Source: an uncultured Saccharospirillaceae bacterium
GTDB lineage: Bacteria > Pseudomonadota > Gammaproteobacteria > Pseudomonadales > Oceanobacteraceae
Reading direction: 5' to 3'
Length of the DNA: 64,000 bases
Assembly: GCA_947503895.1 (NCBI GenBank)
Contig: CANNFT010000003.1
Coordinates: 248,001-312,000, forward strand
Each line of letters begins with the position of its first letter. Position 1 is the first letter of the stretch. The position numbers and the translations under genes were made by a program. This document shows positions 1 through 9,770 of the stretch, piece by piece. The notes beneath the pieces were generated by a model. That model had not been told where the DNA came from, did not search any database, and worked only from the letters and a program-made list of their open reading frames with translations.

Positions 1-2309
1 GAACTCCATGACTTTTCTCTCGTTTCCCTATTTTTAACTTTTTTCCAGCTCCGTAAGGCACCATTGTGAAAACCCATTTCAATTTGGGTGGTGCTGGAGC
101 TGAGATATTTAATGTCCAATTTGTTTATTCGGTCCTCAATGGTAACGGCTTGACCGAGTTTATAATCGTATGAGTCTTCATAGCTTTTGGTGACTTTAAC
201 GCCGCCATTGCCAAATCCACCTTGAGGGTTCACTTGAAAGTTGACGCCCGATGCGGTCGCAACATCAGCAGCATTGGCCAATTCACCCCATTCACTTCCA
301 AGCGTTGGGTTGGTGTGTTCGGCTTTAATGTTGATGTCTTTCTTCGATACTTCTGGCCATTCAATGCTGGTCCAATCTGGGCCTGCGGCATCTAGGATAT
401 CTGGGTGAGTAATATCAGAAGCTATAGAGCTAGGGAGCGTCACTTTGGTGTTTAATGGGCCGTCCGTGTCTGTAAAGTTTTCTTGATAGCGTTCACCTAA
501 GTTGTATTTAGAGTACCCACCAAAGTCATACTGATTGCCATACTGGGTGATGAGCGTATCACCAAAACTTAATGTGATTTCATCACCAAATTGTCGGTTT
601 ATGATGCGCTTGCCATCAGATTCTTCTTGCAAAGTAAGGGTGACTCTTTGGCTTGGCTGTATAAAGCCGTTGCTGTCTTTCGTGTAATCATGGATGGCGT
701 TTAGAGTGTTGAAATTAGAGATGGTGTTTTCATCAAAATTCGTCGTTGTAGAGCTGTCAAACCGGCCAGCATGTGCAATCGTAGCCAACAGTCCTTCCGT
801 TTCAATTATGGCATCCTCAGGATTATTCGACGTAACCTTCGACGGAAAACTGCCGTTAGATAACGCACCCGTAATGACGGGTCGGTCGGGGCAGCCACCT
901 AAAAATGCGATCATGACCTCTACACCCGGCCTTAACGGGAAGAAGACTTGGTCTTTTAACCCTGCGGCTGGTTGGGCCATGCGAACATGGTGAGCCATTT
1001 TCGATAAGTCATCAGAATCGTCTTCGCTGATAAAATGGAACTTTACTTTGTATCGGCCTTCCGTATCGAGTTCACTTTTGGTGGGGTCATCTTGGCTAGA
1101 AAATATTTCACCCGTTTCTAAATTATTAATAACAGGAATGTTTGCTTTTCGTTTTGGGCGATAGATCGTTTCAGCAGGAATACATTCAAACTGATTTTTA
1201 TAGTATTCTTGATGGCCATCACTCGCACCAGCGTCTAAGTTTTCACCGATGTGCTTCACGCGCGTAATTAATACACTTTGTGCACTGTCATCCAATTCAA
1301 ATTGATAGCCAGGTGACATCATGCAGATGCCGCTTTTACCCTGCCATGTTTTTTGCTGGGTTTGAAAATGCTCATATTGTATCTGGGCCAATAATTCAGC
1401 ATCTTCCTGTGAGACAGGGTGCTCATTTGAGAGCTGAATGCCGCCACGATCCGTATGATCTGCACTCGAAGGGTAGATACCGTCAAAGGGCGTCGACGGG
1501 TGTTCAGGATCTTCTTGTTTGACGCGTACAAAACTGGGTATGCGCTGTTGCTGTGAGGAGATTCTAGAAATCTCGCGATACCAGGTTTTACCACTAGGCC
1601 GTGTTTCTGAAATGTTTATTTTATTGGCATCACCCAATTGAGTGAGAATTTCATTGAGTTTTGGATATTCGTTATCATTTGCGAGAATCATCTCGTAGTT
1701 AGCGTCATCAGACATATCAAAATAATAATAGATACCGTAGCGCTCCATCAATCGAGACATGAAGCCCCAGTCGCTCTCTTGATATTGGCAAGTGAACGGA
1801 AGGTTGGCAAAACTGCTAAAGGAACAGGCGTTATGAATGCTGACAGCTAGATTACTGGATTGAATGGTTTGTATTTCTTCATTTAAGATATCCAGAACAG
1901 TCATACTGCTGTTGCTGCTATCACTAAAAATTCGACTTTTAACGGTCTGATTTTCTTCCCAGATACCTGGCACAAACTGAATACGGTAAAAGCTATATTC
2001 TGAATTCTTAATAGAGCGGCGTACATCTTGTTGTAAGCTGATAACAATGCCGTTAAAGGTTTTTTTATCTCCGTTATATGACAGTGAGAAAGTCGCACTA
2101 CTGTCTAATATATCAATAAAGCCGTCGTCGCTGTCGTCCTGTTTGTCTACCTTTATCAGCATATCAAATGAAAATAGTGAAGACATTTCTTCTTCACCTT
2201 TAAATTCCACCAGCGTAAAAATATCTTCATAATTTTCTGATTTAAATACAAACTCAGGCACCTTGGTGGCAAGTGACTTGTTGGCGGGCGGATTTTGGTA
2301 TGCTGTCAT
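1..2309 (-). CDS. vgrG: Type VI secretion tip protein VgrG, 3' end cut by the window edge
   Basis: The minus-strand frame is open from the ATG at 2309 to position 1, so at least 769 residues are present and the C-terminus is missing. VgrG forms the trimeric spike on the Hcp tube of the type VI secretion system. The N-terminal part (about residues 20-400) has the gp27-like hub, including a segment reading YQESDWGFMSRLMERYGIYY. The gp5-like OB-fold follows with the family signature HHVRMAQPAAG, then FFPLRPGVEVMIAFLGGCPD and RPVITGAL. After the usual core the protein runs on for about 270 residues with motifs such as GIHDYTK-like and GYSKYNLGERY, so it is an extended VgrG. No hcp, tss or effector gene is visible because the downstream side is outside the window. 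The family call is certain; what cargo it carries is unknown. Confidence 0.95.
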   Translation of the reverse strand, partial: MTAYQNPPANKSLATKVPEFVFKSENYEDIFTLVEFKGEEEMSSLFSFDMLIKVDKQDDSDDGFIDILDSSATFSLSYNGDKKTFNGIVISLQQDVRRSIKNSEYSFYRIQFVPGIWEENQTVKSRIFSDSSNSSMTVLDILNEEIQTIQSSNLAVSIHNACSFSSFANLPFTCQYQESDWGFMSRLMERYGIYYYFDMSDDANYEMILANDNEYPKLNEILTQLGDANKINISETRPSGKTWYREISRISSQQQRIPSFVRVKQEDPEHPSTPFDGIYPSSADHTDRGGIQLSNEHPVSQEDAELLAQIQYEHFQTQQKTWQGKSGICMMSPGYQFELDDSAQSVLITRVKHIGENLDAGASDGHQEYYKNQFECIPAETIYRPKRKANIPVINNLETGEIFSSQDDPTKSELDTEGRYKVKFHFISEDDSDDLSKMAHHVRMAQPAAGLKDQVFFPLRPGVEVMIAFLGGCPDRPVITGALSNGSFPSKVTSNNPEDAIIETEGLLATIAHAGRFDSSTTTNFDENTISNFNTLNAIHDYTKDSNGFIQPSQRVTLTLQEESDGKRIINRQFGDEITLSFGDTLITQYGNQYDFGGYSKYNLGERYQENFTDTDGPLNTKVTLPSSIASDITHPDILDAAGPDWTSIEWPEVSKKDINIKAEHTNPTLGSEWGELANAADVATASGVNFQVNPQGGFGNGGVKVTKSYEDSYDYKLGQAVTIEDRINKLDIKYLSSSTTQIEMGFHNGALRSWKKVKNRETREKSWS

Positions 2310-3246
2310 AGTTCACCAATTTTATTTGGGGGCTTATTTTGATTGTGTGCAGATTTATTATAGTTCTGCAAAGCGGTCGTTTATCGGGTCTAAAATAGAA
2401 GAGCAAAATTTGAGGGCCTATAATGAGTCACCTATTAATGACTGAGGTTCCCCCCTAATTCGATAATAAAGTAAAGCCAATATCCAATCGCATGATGCTG
2501 GCATATTGTTTTGTTTTAATTATGGCGCTTTATTTCTTGTATTCTTCTATGTTTGCTCAGTATTGAAATAGGTAAGTTCATTCGACTGGCATTTCAGCCA
2601 GTATCGGATCGATAGCTGATCAGTTAGTTGAAATTTTATAAGGTTCAACTCGCGTTAATGACAGATTGCGTATTACATAATCGTTTGTGTTGGTAGTGAC
2701 GAGTCAGTTTATTCTTATTTTTTTATTTATCGAAATGTTATTAGGCGGTTTAGATGAATTATTTTCAATTAAAACGAAAGCGCTGCCAAGACACACAAAA
2801 GGGTGACGAATTAAATCCATAATTCATCGCTACCATCGTTCTAGAAAAAGCGTGTTTTTTGATGGGGATGGTCATTCAGTCAACCAATCAGAATGGCGGT
2901 AAATAATTATCTTGATAATTAACGAATTTCTTATACGCATTTATTAGAATGTGCTCAAGGCAATCTATCCGTCAGTGTTTAATTTATGCATGTAAGAGCA
3001 TGTGTTAATGGTGCTCAATTTCACCTCATGCGAATGCATCTTACGTATAATTCGTCTCTCTTTAGATGAGTTGGAAACTGGGAATGCCATGCAGAGGAAT
3101 CGAATTTCATATTGACACCGTGACCGGATATTTGACTCGCCAAATGGTATCTTGGTCGCACGACCCTAGTGACATAATGATTAGTAGGTATTAAAGTGTC
3201 GCTGTATTTTCTATTCAACGGCTATATGTGAGCTAGAGGTTGCGTC
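2310..3246. other. Gene-poor interval between vgrG and acyP
   Basis: About 940 bases are without a credible gene; the short open frames have no ribosome binding site or family resemblance. It must hold the vgrG promoter (reading left) and the acyP promoter (reading right). Visible structure includes an 18-base AT-rich palindrome, TAATTATC-TT-GATAATTA, at 2904-2921, a small hairpin CTGGC/GCCAG near 2586-2601, and GGTCG-CA-CGACC near 3151-3165. None has a T-tract typical of a terminator. Confidence 0.5.
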
Positions 3247-3519
3247 ATGCGTGCAGTACACGCTTGGGTAAGTGGTAAAGTGCAGGGTGTATATTTTCGG
3301 GCATCGACGGCGCGTAAAGCCCAGTCTTTAAAATTGACAGGTTGGGTGCAAAACTTGGATGACGGGCGAGTCGAATTGCACGCTCAAGGTCCAGAAGATG
3401 CCGTTGATCTATTATTGAAGTGGTGTGAAAGCGGGCCAATTCTGGCGAAAGTTAAATCCGTAGAGCATGTAGCAACAGACATCGATGAGCGCCTCGTTAA
3501 ATTTGAAGTCAGAAAGTGA
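3247..3519 (+). CDS. acyP: Acylphosphatase
   Basis: This 90-residue protein is a full-length acylphosphatase, which hydrolyses the carboxyl-phosphate bond of acyl phosphates in the cytosol. The N-terminal signature GKVQGVYFRAST supplies the phosphate-binding loop with the catalytic arginine (the R of YFR), and GWVQNLDDGRVE holds the catalytic asparagine (N in VQN). The length equals the family norm of 90-95 residues. It starts with ATG at 3247 and stands alone. Its physiological substrate in bacteria is not settled. Confidence 0.95.
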   Translation: MRAVHAWVSGKVQGVYFRASTARKAQSLKLTGWVQNLDDGRVELHAQGPEDAVDLLLKWCESGPILAKVKSVEHVATDIDERLVKFEVRK

Positions 3520-3584
3520 CTTTCCAAAACGGACATGGCTTGATAATCTAGTTTGACTCTACTCACCAATATATAAAAATAATA

Positions 3585-3974
3585 ATGAAGTCACTGTATT
3601 CTAGGGTTTTATCTTCAGTCGCATTGACGGCTATGCTATCTGCGTGTACCTCCGTACCATCTGATAAATTAAGCGGTAACGACTTAAGCCATTTAAGTTT
3701 GCGTGATAAGCGTATGGCTGAAAAACAAGTCAGAGTGTTAGATGTCCCCCCAGCACAGGCGGAGCTCATCGGTGTTGCTGAAAGTGAGCGGTGTCAAAGT
3801 GGTGCGCTAAGTGAAGAACCGGATCAAAAAACGCTGTTGGTGGACATCAAGGCTGAAGCCTATCGGTTAGGCGCAAACGCTATTAGCAATATTCGGTATC
3901 ACACACAGGGTGCGGTTGCCGAAGGGTGTTGGAACGTATTTAAAGTGACCGCCAATATGTTTGTGGTTAAATAG
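3585..3974 (+). CDS. Small lipoprotein, RcsF/YbjQ-like
   Basis: This 129-residue protein has a lipoprotein signal peptide ending in the lipobox LSAC, so it is predicted to be lipid-anchored at about Cys21. The mature part ends with a sequence containing LGANAISNIRY and a pair of cysteines (ESERCQSG and AEGCWNV). A helix followed by a GANA strand and disulfide-forming cysteines resembles the outer-membrane stress sensor RcsF and the YbjQ fold. The similarity is by eye only, and no rcs genes are nearby. It could equally be an uncharacterised lipoprotein family. Confidence 0.6.
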   Translation: MKSLYSRVLSSVALTAMLSACTSVPSDKLSGNDLSHLSLRDKRMAEKQVRVLDVPPAQAELIGVAESERCQSGALSEEPDQKTLLVDIKAEAYRLGANAISNIRYHTQGAVAEGCWNVFKVTANMFVVK

Positions 3975-4032
3975 TGCCAGCCAATAAATCTATATCGACT
4001 GCTATACTGATCTCATCTCTTTTGATGTCAGA

Positions 4033-4884
4033 ATGTTGGAAGTCGATATGGATGATTGGAAGGCGTCAGATACGCTACCGACAATACGCGTAAACTACCC
4101 CTGCTGTTTCTCTATTGCTCGTGCGTCCTCCAGATTGCTTCCTTTATGGTGTCTACTCCTTTTCGTATCGAATTTCAGTGTCAATGTGCATGCCGATAAA
4201 ATTCGCATCTGCACTGAAGCTTGGGAGGGCTACAGCGCCAAGGATGGGACTGGCATTTATCATGAACTGTGGAACAAAATTTACAAAGCCAATGGAGTTA
4301 AGGTCGAAGTCAGTTACCACTCCTATTCGATTTGTGAGGACAAGTTGTTTTTAAAGGGGGATCATGATTTTGATGCATTTGTAGGTGGGTCAGCTAAGGA
4401 TGATTCGTCTAACACAACGATTGATCCAAAGATGGCCATCGGTTTTGATATCATCAGTGTGATATTTATGAAGGGGACACCTGTATCAGAGCCTTTTAAT
4501 TATAAAGTGGATTTATTGAATAAAGCCGTCGGTTGGCGGCGTGGATACGCGTTGGGTGAATACGCTGTTCTGAACTTCCCGATGGATACGGAGGAAGTCG
4601 TTAGTATTCGAACCGCCTTGCAGAAACTGCGCATAGGCACTATGGAATTTTTTCTCGATTACGAGCCCGATCTTAAAGAAGCGCTGTCTACCCTGAGCAG
4701 TCGAGACAAATACGATACCCGATACGGTGCGATTAAAGGCGACGCTAATTACCTAGTATTTAAAAACAATGAGACGGGCAAGCGACTGGCTGATATTTGG
4801 GATGTGGAAATGAAGAAGTTAAAAGATAGCGGAGAGTTAAAAGCAATGTTTCAAAAATTTGGTGATGCGTCCTTTAATGATTGA
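4033..4884 (+). CDS. Orphan periplasmic solute-binding protein (family 3-like)
   Basis: This 283-residue exported protein has a long N-terminal region whose hydrophobic stretch LLPLWCLLLFVSNFSV precedes a probable cleavage after VHA. The mature part, beginning KIRICTEAWEGYSAKDGTGI, resembles family 3 amino-acid-type binding proteins, which open with a similar strand and an early ligand-contacting aromatic/acidic segment. The C-terminal AMFQKFGD is also typical. No ABC permease or ATPase is adjacent, so the ligand cannot be inferred; such orphans may serve as sensors or work with distant permeases. The start is uncertain: ATG 4033 or ATG 4048. Confidence 0.7.
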   Translation: MLEVDMDDWKASDTLPTIRVNYPCCFSIARASSRLLPLWCLLLFVSNFSVNVHADKIRICTEAWEGYSAKDGTGIYHELWNKIYKANGVKVEVSYHSYSICEDKLFLKGDHDFDAFVGGSAKDDSSNTTIDPKMAIGFDIISVIFMKGTPVSEPFNYKVDLLNKAVGWRRGYALGEYAVLNFPMDTEEVVSIRTALQKLRIGTMEFFLDYEPDLKEALSTLSSRDKYDTRYGAIKGDANYLVFKNNETGKRLADIWDVEMKKLKDSGELKAMFQKFGDASFND

Positions 4885-4893
4885 CTATCTGTA

Positions 4894-5190
4894 TCATTCA
4901 TCATTTCGAGGCTGATCATATCCTTCCGGAGCTTTGCCTTGTATGAAAAATGCGAAAGCCAAGATCTCAGCCACTAATCTATATAGCTCCGGTGGTATCT
5001 GATCGGTTATGTCGAGTTGACTGAGTTCGGCCAATAGTTCTGGGTTTTCGTAAAGCGGGATACCATTCTCCAGCGCACGGGCGATGAGAGCTTGTGCGGC
5101 TTCTCCGGTTCGTTTGTCACTGATGACTGGCGCTTGGCCACCATCGTAGAGTAACGCAAGTGCTTCATCTTTTTCTGAAATCGTTGTCAT
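4894..5190 (-). CDS. Stand-alone FlhB C-terminal domain protein (FlhX-like)
   Basis: This 98-residue protein matches the cytoplasmic C-terminal domain of the FlhB/YscU export switch. It has EALALLYDGGQAPVI at the start and GIPLYENPELLAELSQLD, IPPELYRLVAEILAF towards the end. It lacks the membrane part of FlhB and the NPTH autocleavage site. It follows fliK on the same strand with a 55-base gap, and this fliK-flhB-like pair fits a role in hook-length control and switching of flagellar export specificity. In other bacteria such short homologues can partly substitute for the cleaved FlhB domain. Confidence 0.88.
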   Translation of the reverse strand: MTTISEKDEALALLYDGGQAPVISDKRTGEAAQALIARALENGIPLYENPELLAELSQLDITDQIPPELYRLVAEILAFAFFIQGKAPEGYDQPRNDE

Positions 5191-5245
5191 AAATATTCCT
5201 CTCTACTCACGGGTGCGTGGAATGAGAATATAAGCCTTTTCATCG

Positions 5246-7360
5246 TTAGGTGTGTACGTCTACCAAACTCTGTTGAATTTGCCGGTGTGCCTTCGGGGGC
5301 ATGCCATGTTTTGTGTTGAGTGTTTCACACTGATAACCCGCTCGTATCAACTTTTCCCTTAAGAGTTCAAGGTGTTGGTGTAAGCGAGAGAGTTGGTCTT
5401 GGCTTTCTGACCAAAGTGAAATTGATATTTTACTGCCACTTAAATTGGCTTCGACAGCGAATGCAGAATTTGAGTTTTGCGCAAAACGCAGAATAAGATG
5501 CCAGCCTTCTTTAAGTTCTCGTGTTTCCTGACCCGCTTCTCGTTGAGCGAGCTCAATGTCGCACCAGTGCAGGTGTTTATCATGTAAATAGGGCAGCGAA
5601 AATTGAAAGTCGGGTTGATCTGGTTGCTGCACCTGATGATGTCGATTGAGCACTTGTTCCTGCTGCACTCGCGTTAAGTTTTGTGTGATATTAAGCAGTT
5701 GCCTGAGTTGTTGGCCTTCATCCGAAGTGTCTTTACCTTGTTGTACGATAAGCTGTTGCACTACTTTAAATAGCTGAGGTTGAATGCTGAGCTTTTTAGA
5801 AAATAAAGGCAGCCCATCATTTTTCATCGCTCCTTCACTTGCCTGTTGCCCGCCGACTTTCGGAAAGAGTACGCGGATGAGTCCATCCAAAATTTTACTG
5901 GAATCGCTTTGCCCTTGAGTGCTTGAACTGAGTGTTTGGAGCAGGAGCAACTGAGTTTGTGCTAACCAAGCTTTCATATCCTGAGGCGCGATGCGAGTCT
6001 GTGTCCCTGTTTGACCTTCATTTTTTACATTTGCTTGGGCGCTTGTCTGTGTGTTTGACGGGGTAGCCGTTTTCGGCGCAGCGTTGCTGCCTTCGGTTAA
6101 TGAAGAGGTGTTCATTCCCATCGGGTGTTTGGCATGTTGCAGTGCGGAGGACTTTTGTAAAAATGATATAGAAGCGCCAATCTGAGCTGCGACTTTGGCT
6201 GCCACCAGTGACAAGGGTTTGCCGAGAGCCGTTTGTGTAGGTGAAGACGGTGTCCTGTGAGCGTCTTTGGGCTGAGCGGGTGGAAGGTTTGTGTTGAGTT
6301 CTCTCATCCACTGTTGAATTTGATGGTTAACACGTTGTAGTCCAGATTGCATGGTTGGCAGTGATTGATCGCCAGAAGGACGTTGAGTAGACGCTTTAAG
6401 TGGGCCGTGTAATAGAGTGCGTTCAAGCTGGTGTCCAGATTGCTCAATGGCATTGCGTACGCTGGTTTGTGAAAGTGGCTGATCAGATTGCAATATCGAT
6501 CTAGGGAGCGCGGGTATTGAAGGTGGGTTTTTAGGTGCACTCGGCGAAGAAACATGTGGGGCCACTGGATTGGTCGTCAGCTGGCTTTGGCTCATTGGAG
6601 CACTATGACGACCATAGCCTGCTAAGGCATTAAGAATATTGAGCGTTGGAATACTTTTGGATAATGGAGAGAGCGCTGATGCAGGCGGCAGAAGATCCGG
6701 TGACGACCTCACTGCCGAAGGGGGCCACTCTAACAAGATTGATTTATCCGCGCGCTGACCAGAAGCACTGTGTGACTCAACGACCACGATGTTGAGTTTC
6801 ACGCTGGGTACGACGAGTGGTTGATATTGTCGAACCGCTCCGAGCAGCGTGACATACGCAGGCTCTCGTTGGGCAGTCCATTGCTGCTGTTCATTCTTTT
6901 GTACGTTGAGTACGTCGCCTTTTTTAAATGGTTGCGTGCTAATGAACACGCGTTTGGTTTCAGTGGTCGATGTTTCTGCCGATGCACGAGGTGTTCTCTC
7001 AGATGGTGAACTGGGCGATCGAGCTGGCTCTGCCGGTGTATCCTGGCGGTGTCGCACGTTGGGCCGTGAGTTTGTAGGCACTTGAGCGATTTGTGCAGGC
7101 TCAACCTGTGGCCGGATTGACGCTTTGTCATGCGCAGTGAGTTCTACTCGAAACAATGGACGATCGACTGGCGGCAAACGCAGAGACTGCACCAGTTGCT
7201 TTTGTTCTTGTGCACTCAAGGCTGTGCTGGTGACCACCCGCATCCAACCCGTTGCTGCAGTTGGTTGATGACTCGCATCTCCACGCGTTCGAACGCGCTG
7301 GCCGGATGCCAATTCAAGTATTTGAGTGGGTGTCCCCTGCGTGGGTGTGGTGCTGTTCAT
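5246..7360 (-). CDS. fliK: Flagellar hook-length control protein FliK
   Basis: This 704-residue protein has the FliK layout: a long, low-complexity Gln/Ser/Pro/Thr-rich ruler region (roughly residues 80-550) and a compact C-terminal domain (roughly 580-690). The C-terminal part contains GWHLILRFAQNSNSAFAVE and KISISLWSESQDQL, matching the Flg_hook family that binds FlhB and switches export from hook to filament subunits. It is longer than the 400-residue enterobacterial protein, as is common in marine gammaproteobacteria. ATG at 7360. It is divergent from ccmA and upstream of the flhB-like gene. No other flagellar genes are in the window. Confidence 0.9.
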   Translation of the reverse strand: MNSTTPTQGTPTQILELASGQRVRTRGDASHQPTAATGWMRVVTSTALSAQEQKQLVQSLRLPPVDRPLFRVELTAHDKASIRPQVEPAQIAQVPTNSRPNVRHRQDTPAEPARSPSSPSERTPRASAETSTTETKRVFISTQPFKKGDVLNVQKNEQQQWTAQREPAYVTLLGAVRQYQPLVVPSVKLNIVVVESHSASGQRADKSILLEWPPSAVRSSPDLLPPASALSPLSKSIPTLNILNALAGYGRHSAPMSQSQLTTNPVAPHVSSPSAPKNPPSIPALPRSILQSDQPLSQTSVRNAIEQSGHQLERTLLHGPLKASTQRPSGDQSLPTMQSGLQRVNHQIQQWMRELNTNLPPAQPKDAHRTPSSPTQTALGKPLSLVAAKVAAQIGASISFLQKSSALQHAKHPMGMNTSSLTEGSNAAPKTATPSNTQTSAQANVKNEGQTGTQTRIAPQDMKAWLAQTQLLLLQTLSSSTQGQSDSSKILDGLIRVLFPKVGGQQASEGAMKNDGLPLFSKKLSIQPQLFKVVQQLIVQQGKDTSDEGQQLRQLLNITQNLTRVQQEQVLNRHHQVQQPDQPDFQFSLPYLHDKHLHWCDIELAQREAGQETRELKEGWHLILRFAQNSNSAFAVEANLSGSKISISLWSESQDQLSRLHQHLELLREKLIRAGYQCETLNTKHGMPPKAHRQIQQSLVDVHT

Positions 7361-7579
7361 AAAAGCCGTTGATTAATGTTGCGCAATCACTGCACCGGTT
7401 AGGTGCTTTGTATATAATGCCAAAGCATAAAAATAGGCAGCTAGAGAAACACAGGATCGCATACACGACCTGACTTACTGAGGGTATCGGCCATTAGTCC
7501 AATACGTTCAATATGAAAGCAATGTGCTGTGTTCAGTTTGTCTGTCATCACCTTATAAAAATAGCAGTAGGAGCAAATT

Positions 7580-8224
7580 TTGGCCCCTTGGTTAGAAGCA
7601 AAGATGCTCGGTTGTGAGCGAGATGATCGTCAGTTATTCGATCAACTGAGTTTTGCCGTCGGGGAAGGGGATATTGTTCGTATTGCAGGCCCAAATGGTG
7701 CTGGAAAGAGTACATTGTTGCGAATTTTAGTGGGTTTATCCTCAAGTTACAGTGGTGATTTGTACTGGCAAGGACAACCCATGGGGCGGGCTCGCTACGA
7801 TTTTTTGGATAATTTACTTTATCTCGGTCATAGCCCAGGCGTAAAAGCCAATCTCACCGCTGAAGAAAATTTAGCGTGGAATTGCCAACAAGCGAGTCGA
7901 ACTGAAATCTTTGAAGCATTGGAATCTGTGGGTTTGCGTGGTTACGAAGATATACAGACGAGCAGTTTGTCCGCTGGCCAGCATAGACGAGTGGCACTGG
8001 CGCGGTTATATCTTCACCCCCCCAAGGTTTGGATATTGGATGAACCATTTACAGCGATCGATAAGGCGGGAGTGGGTCGGTTAGAGCAAACCGTGATCAA
8101 TCATGCTCAACAGGGTGGCCTGGTGGTGCTGACCACTCATCACGATTTAGCGGTTCCCGTCAAAACCATCGATTTAGGGTCTTCTGACTTTAAACCCACA
8201 GAAAGGGAAGGGGGAATCGAATGA
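7580..8224 (+). CDS. ccmA: Heme exporter ATPase CcmA
   Basis: This 214-residue ABC ATPase is the first gene of the cytochrome c maturation operon. With CcmB it powers release of holo-CcmE from the CcmC complex. The Walker A motif is GPNGAGKST, the ABC signature LSAGQHRR and Walker B VWILDEP, with the switch histidine in LTTHHD. The start is TTG at 7580, supported by TAGGAG about eight bases upstream. The 3' end overlaps ccmB by four bases (ATGA), so the two are translationally coupled. Confidence 0.96.
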   Translation: MAPWLEAKMLGCERDDRQLFDQLSFAVGEGDIVRIAGPNGAGKSTLLRILVGLSSSYSGDLYWQGQPMGRARYDFLDNLLYLGHSPGVKANLTAEENLAWNCQQASRTEIFEALESVGLRGYEDIQTSSLSAGQHRRVALARLYLHPPKVWILDEPFTAIDKAGVGRLEQTVINHAQQGGLVVLTTHHDLAVPVKTIDLGSSDFKPTEREGGIE

Positions 8225-8922
8225 GTATTTCCCCGAAGCCTCAGCTCAGCCTCACAGCGACCATGAAAGCGCTCTTTAAGCGTGATATCTTGCTTGCTTT
8301 TCGCGCCCGTGGTGATTTGCTGAATCCATTGATGTTCTTTCTCATGGTGACCAGTCTTTTTCCGTTAGCGGTGACACCCGATCCGGTATTTTTGGGCAAA
8401 ATCGCGCCTGGCGTTATATGGGTGGGTGCATTGCTGGCAACGCTGCTGTCATTGGACTTACTCTTCAAGAGCGATTACGAAGATGGCAGCTTGGAGCGCA
8501 TGTTATTGATGCCTCAGCCCACACTTTTCTTGATCTTAACCAAGGTATTTGTGCATTGGTTGGTATCCGGGCTGCCTTTGGCATTGATAGCGCCGCTTTT
8601 GGGGCTTATGCTCGGTCTTCCTGATGGCGGGTATTTACCATTATTTATCAGTTTGCTGTTAGGCACGCCCGTGCTGAGTTTACTGGGTGCCATTGGCGCG
8701 GGATTGACGGTTGGTCTGCGAAAAGGGGGGATGTTGATGCCGCTGCTCATATTGCCTCTTTATATACCTGTGCTGATTTTTGCTGCCAGCGCCGTGCAGA
8801 GTGGAAGCCAAGGGCAACCATTTGTAGGGCAACTGGCTTTTTTAGGGGCATATTTGGCATTTACTTTAGCCATTTGCCCACTTGCGGCTTCGGCCGCCAT
8901 AAGAATATCGGTCGCTCGTTAA
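8221..8922 (+). CDS. ccmB: Heme exporter membrane protein CcmB
   Basis: This 233-residue integral membrane protein has about six hydrophobic segments. The N-terminal ALFKRDILLAFRARGDLLNPLMFF and the central LFKSDYEDGSLERMLL segments are typical of CcmB. It is the membrane partner of the CcmA ATPase in the inner membrane. The start overlaps the ccmA stop by four bases. A gap of 59 bases separates it from ccmC, the widest gap in the operon and a possible site for a secondary promoter. Confidence 0.95.
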   Translation: MSISPKPQLSLTATMKALFKRDILLAFRARGDLLNPLMFFLMVTSLFPLAVTPDPVFLGKIAPGVIWVGALLATLLSLDLLFKSDYEDGSLERMLLMPQPTLFLILTKVFVHWLVSGLPLALIAPLLGLMLGLPDGGYLPLFISLLLGTPVLSLLGAIGAGLTVGLRKGGMLMPLLILPLYIPVLIFAASAVQSGSQGQPFVGQLAFLGAYLAFTLAICPLAASAAIRISVAR

Positions 8923-8981
8923 AGTCTCATAGAAGATTGAACGAGTGGGCTTGTACGTAATTTGACGATAGAGAATGGTTT

Positions 8982-9770
8982 ATGTGGGAAGCGTTAAAAC
9001 GTTTTTATCATCGCATGGGTTCGCCCAAATGGTTCTTTGATATCAGTATCAAATGGTCTCCTTGGTTTTTATGGATAGGCTCTGCGCTGATGGCAGTCGG
9101 TGTCGCTTGGGGATTAGCCTTTGCGCCTGCCGATTATCTTCAAGGCAACAGCTTTCGCATCATTTATATTCATGTTCCCTCCGCTCTTCTTAGTCAAAGC
9201 GCCTACATCATGATGGCTATTGCCGGCTTGGTGGGATTGGTGTGGAAAATGAAAATGGCGTTTGTGGTGTCTAAAGTCATCGCGCCGATAGGTGCAACGA
9301 TGGCGGTAATGGCGCTGCTCACAGGGGCTATTTGGGGGAAACCCACTTGGGGCACATGGTGGGTGTGGGATGCTAGATTAACCTCCATGTTGGTGTTGTT
9401 GTTTTTATATTTTGGTGTCATTGCGTTGCACAATGCCATTGAAAATGAAGATATGGCGAATAAAGCGGCCAGTATTTTAGCCATCGTAGGTACGATCAAT
9501 ATCCCGATTATTAAGTACTCTGTGGAATGGTGGAACACCTTGCATCAACCAGCCACCATAACGCTGACAAAAAAGCCGACAATGGCGCCTGAAATGTTTA
9601 TTCCTTTGGTATGCACCATTCTTGGTTTTTATTGTTGGTTTGCCGTCTGGGTGATTGCCCGTACTCGCAATGAAGTTTTATGGCGTGAACGACGAACCAA
9701 GTGGGTGAAACGTTACGTATCAGAACACATGCAGATGACACCGTCTCCAGCATCGAAAGGTGGCCGCTAA
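8982..9770 (+). CDS. ccmC: Heme-handling membrane protein CcmC
   Basis: This 262-residue membrane protein contains the tryptophan-rich WWD motif WGTWWVWDARLTS (near residue 125), which holds heme at the periplasmic face for transfer to CcmE. Conserved histidines lie in IYIHVPSA and in VEWWNTLHQPAT, the expected axial ligands. It forms the CcmABCD complex. The TAATG junction at 9768-9772 fuses its stop to the ccmD start. The first residues (MWEALKRFYHRMGSPKWF) match the normal CcmC start. Confidence 0.96.
   Translation: MWEALKRFYHRMGSPKWFFDISIKWSPWFLWIGSALMAVGVAWGLAFAPADYLQGNSFRIIYIHVPSALLSQSAYIMMAIAGLVGLVWKMKMAFVVSKVIAPIGATMAVMALLTGAIWGKPTWGTWWVWDARLTSMLVLLFLYFGVIALHNAIENEDMANKAASILAIVGTINIPIIKYSVEWWNTLHQPATITLTKKPTMAPEMFIPLVCTILGFYCWFAVWVIARTRNEVLWRERRTKWVKRYVSEHMQMTPSPASKGGR

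Noticed and set aside
694..1522. Open frames on the plus strand at 694-993 and 1280-1522
   Set aside because: They are antisense to the vgrG hub and core, which have clear homology on the other strand.
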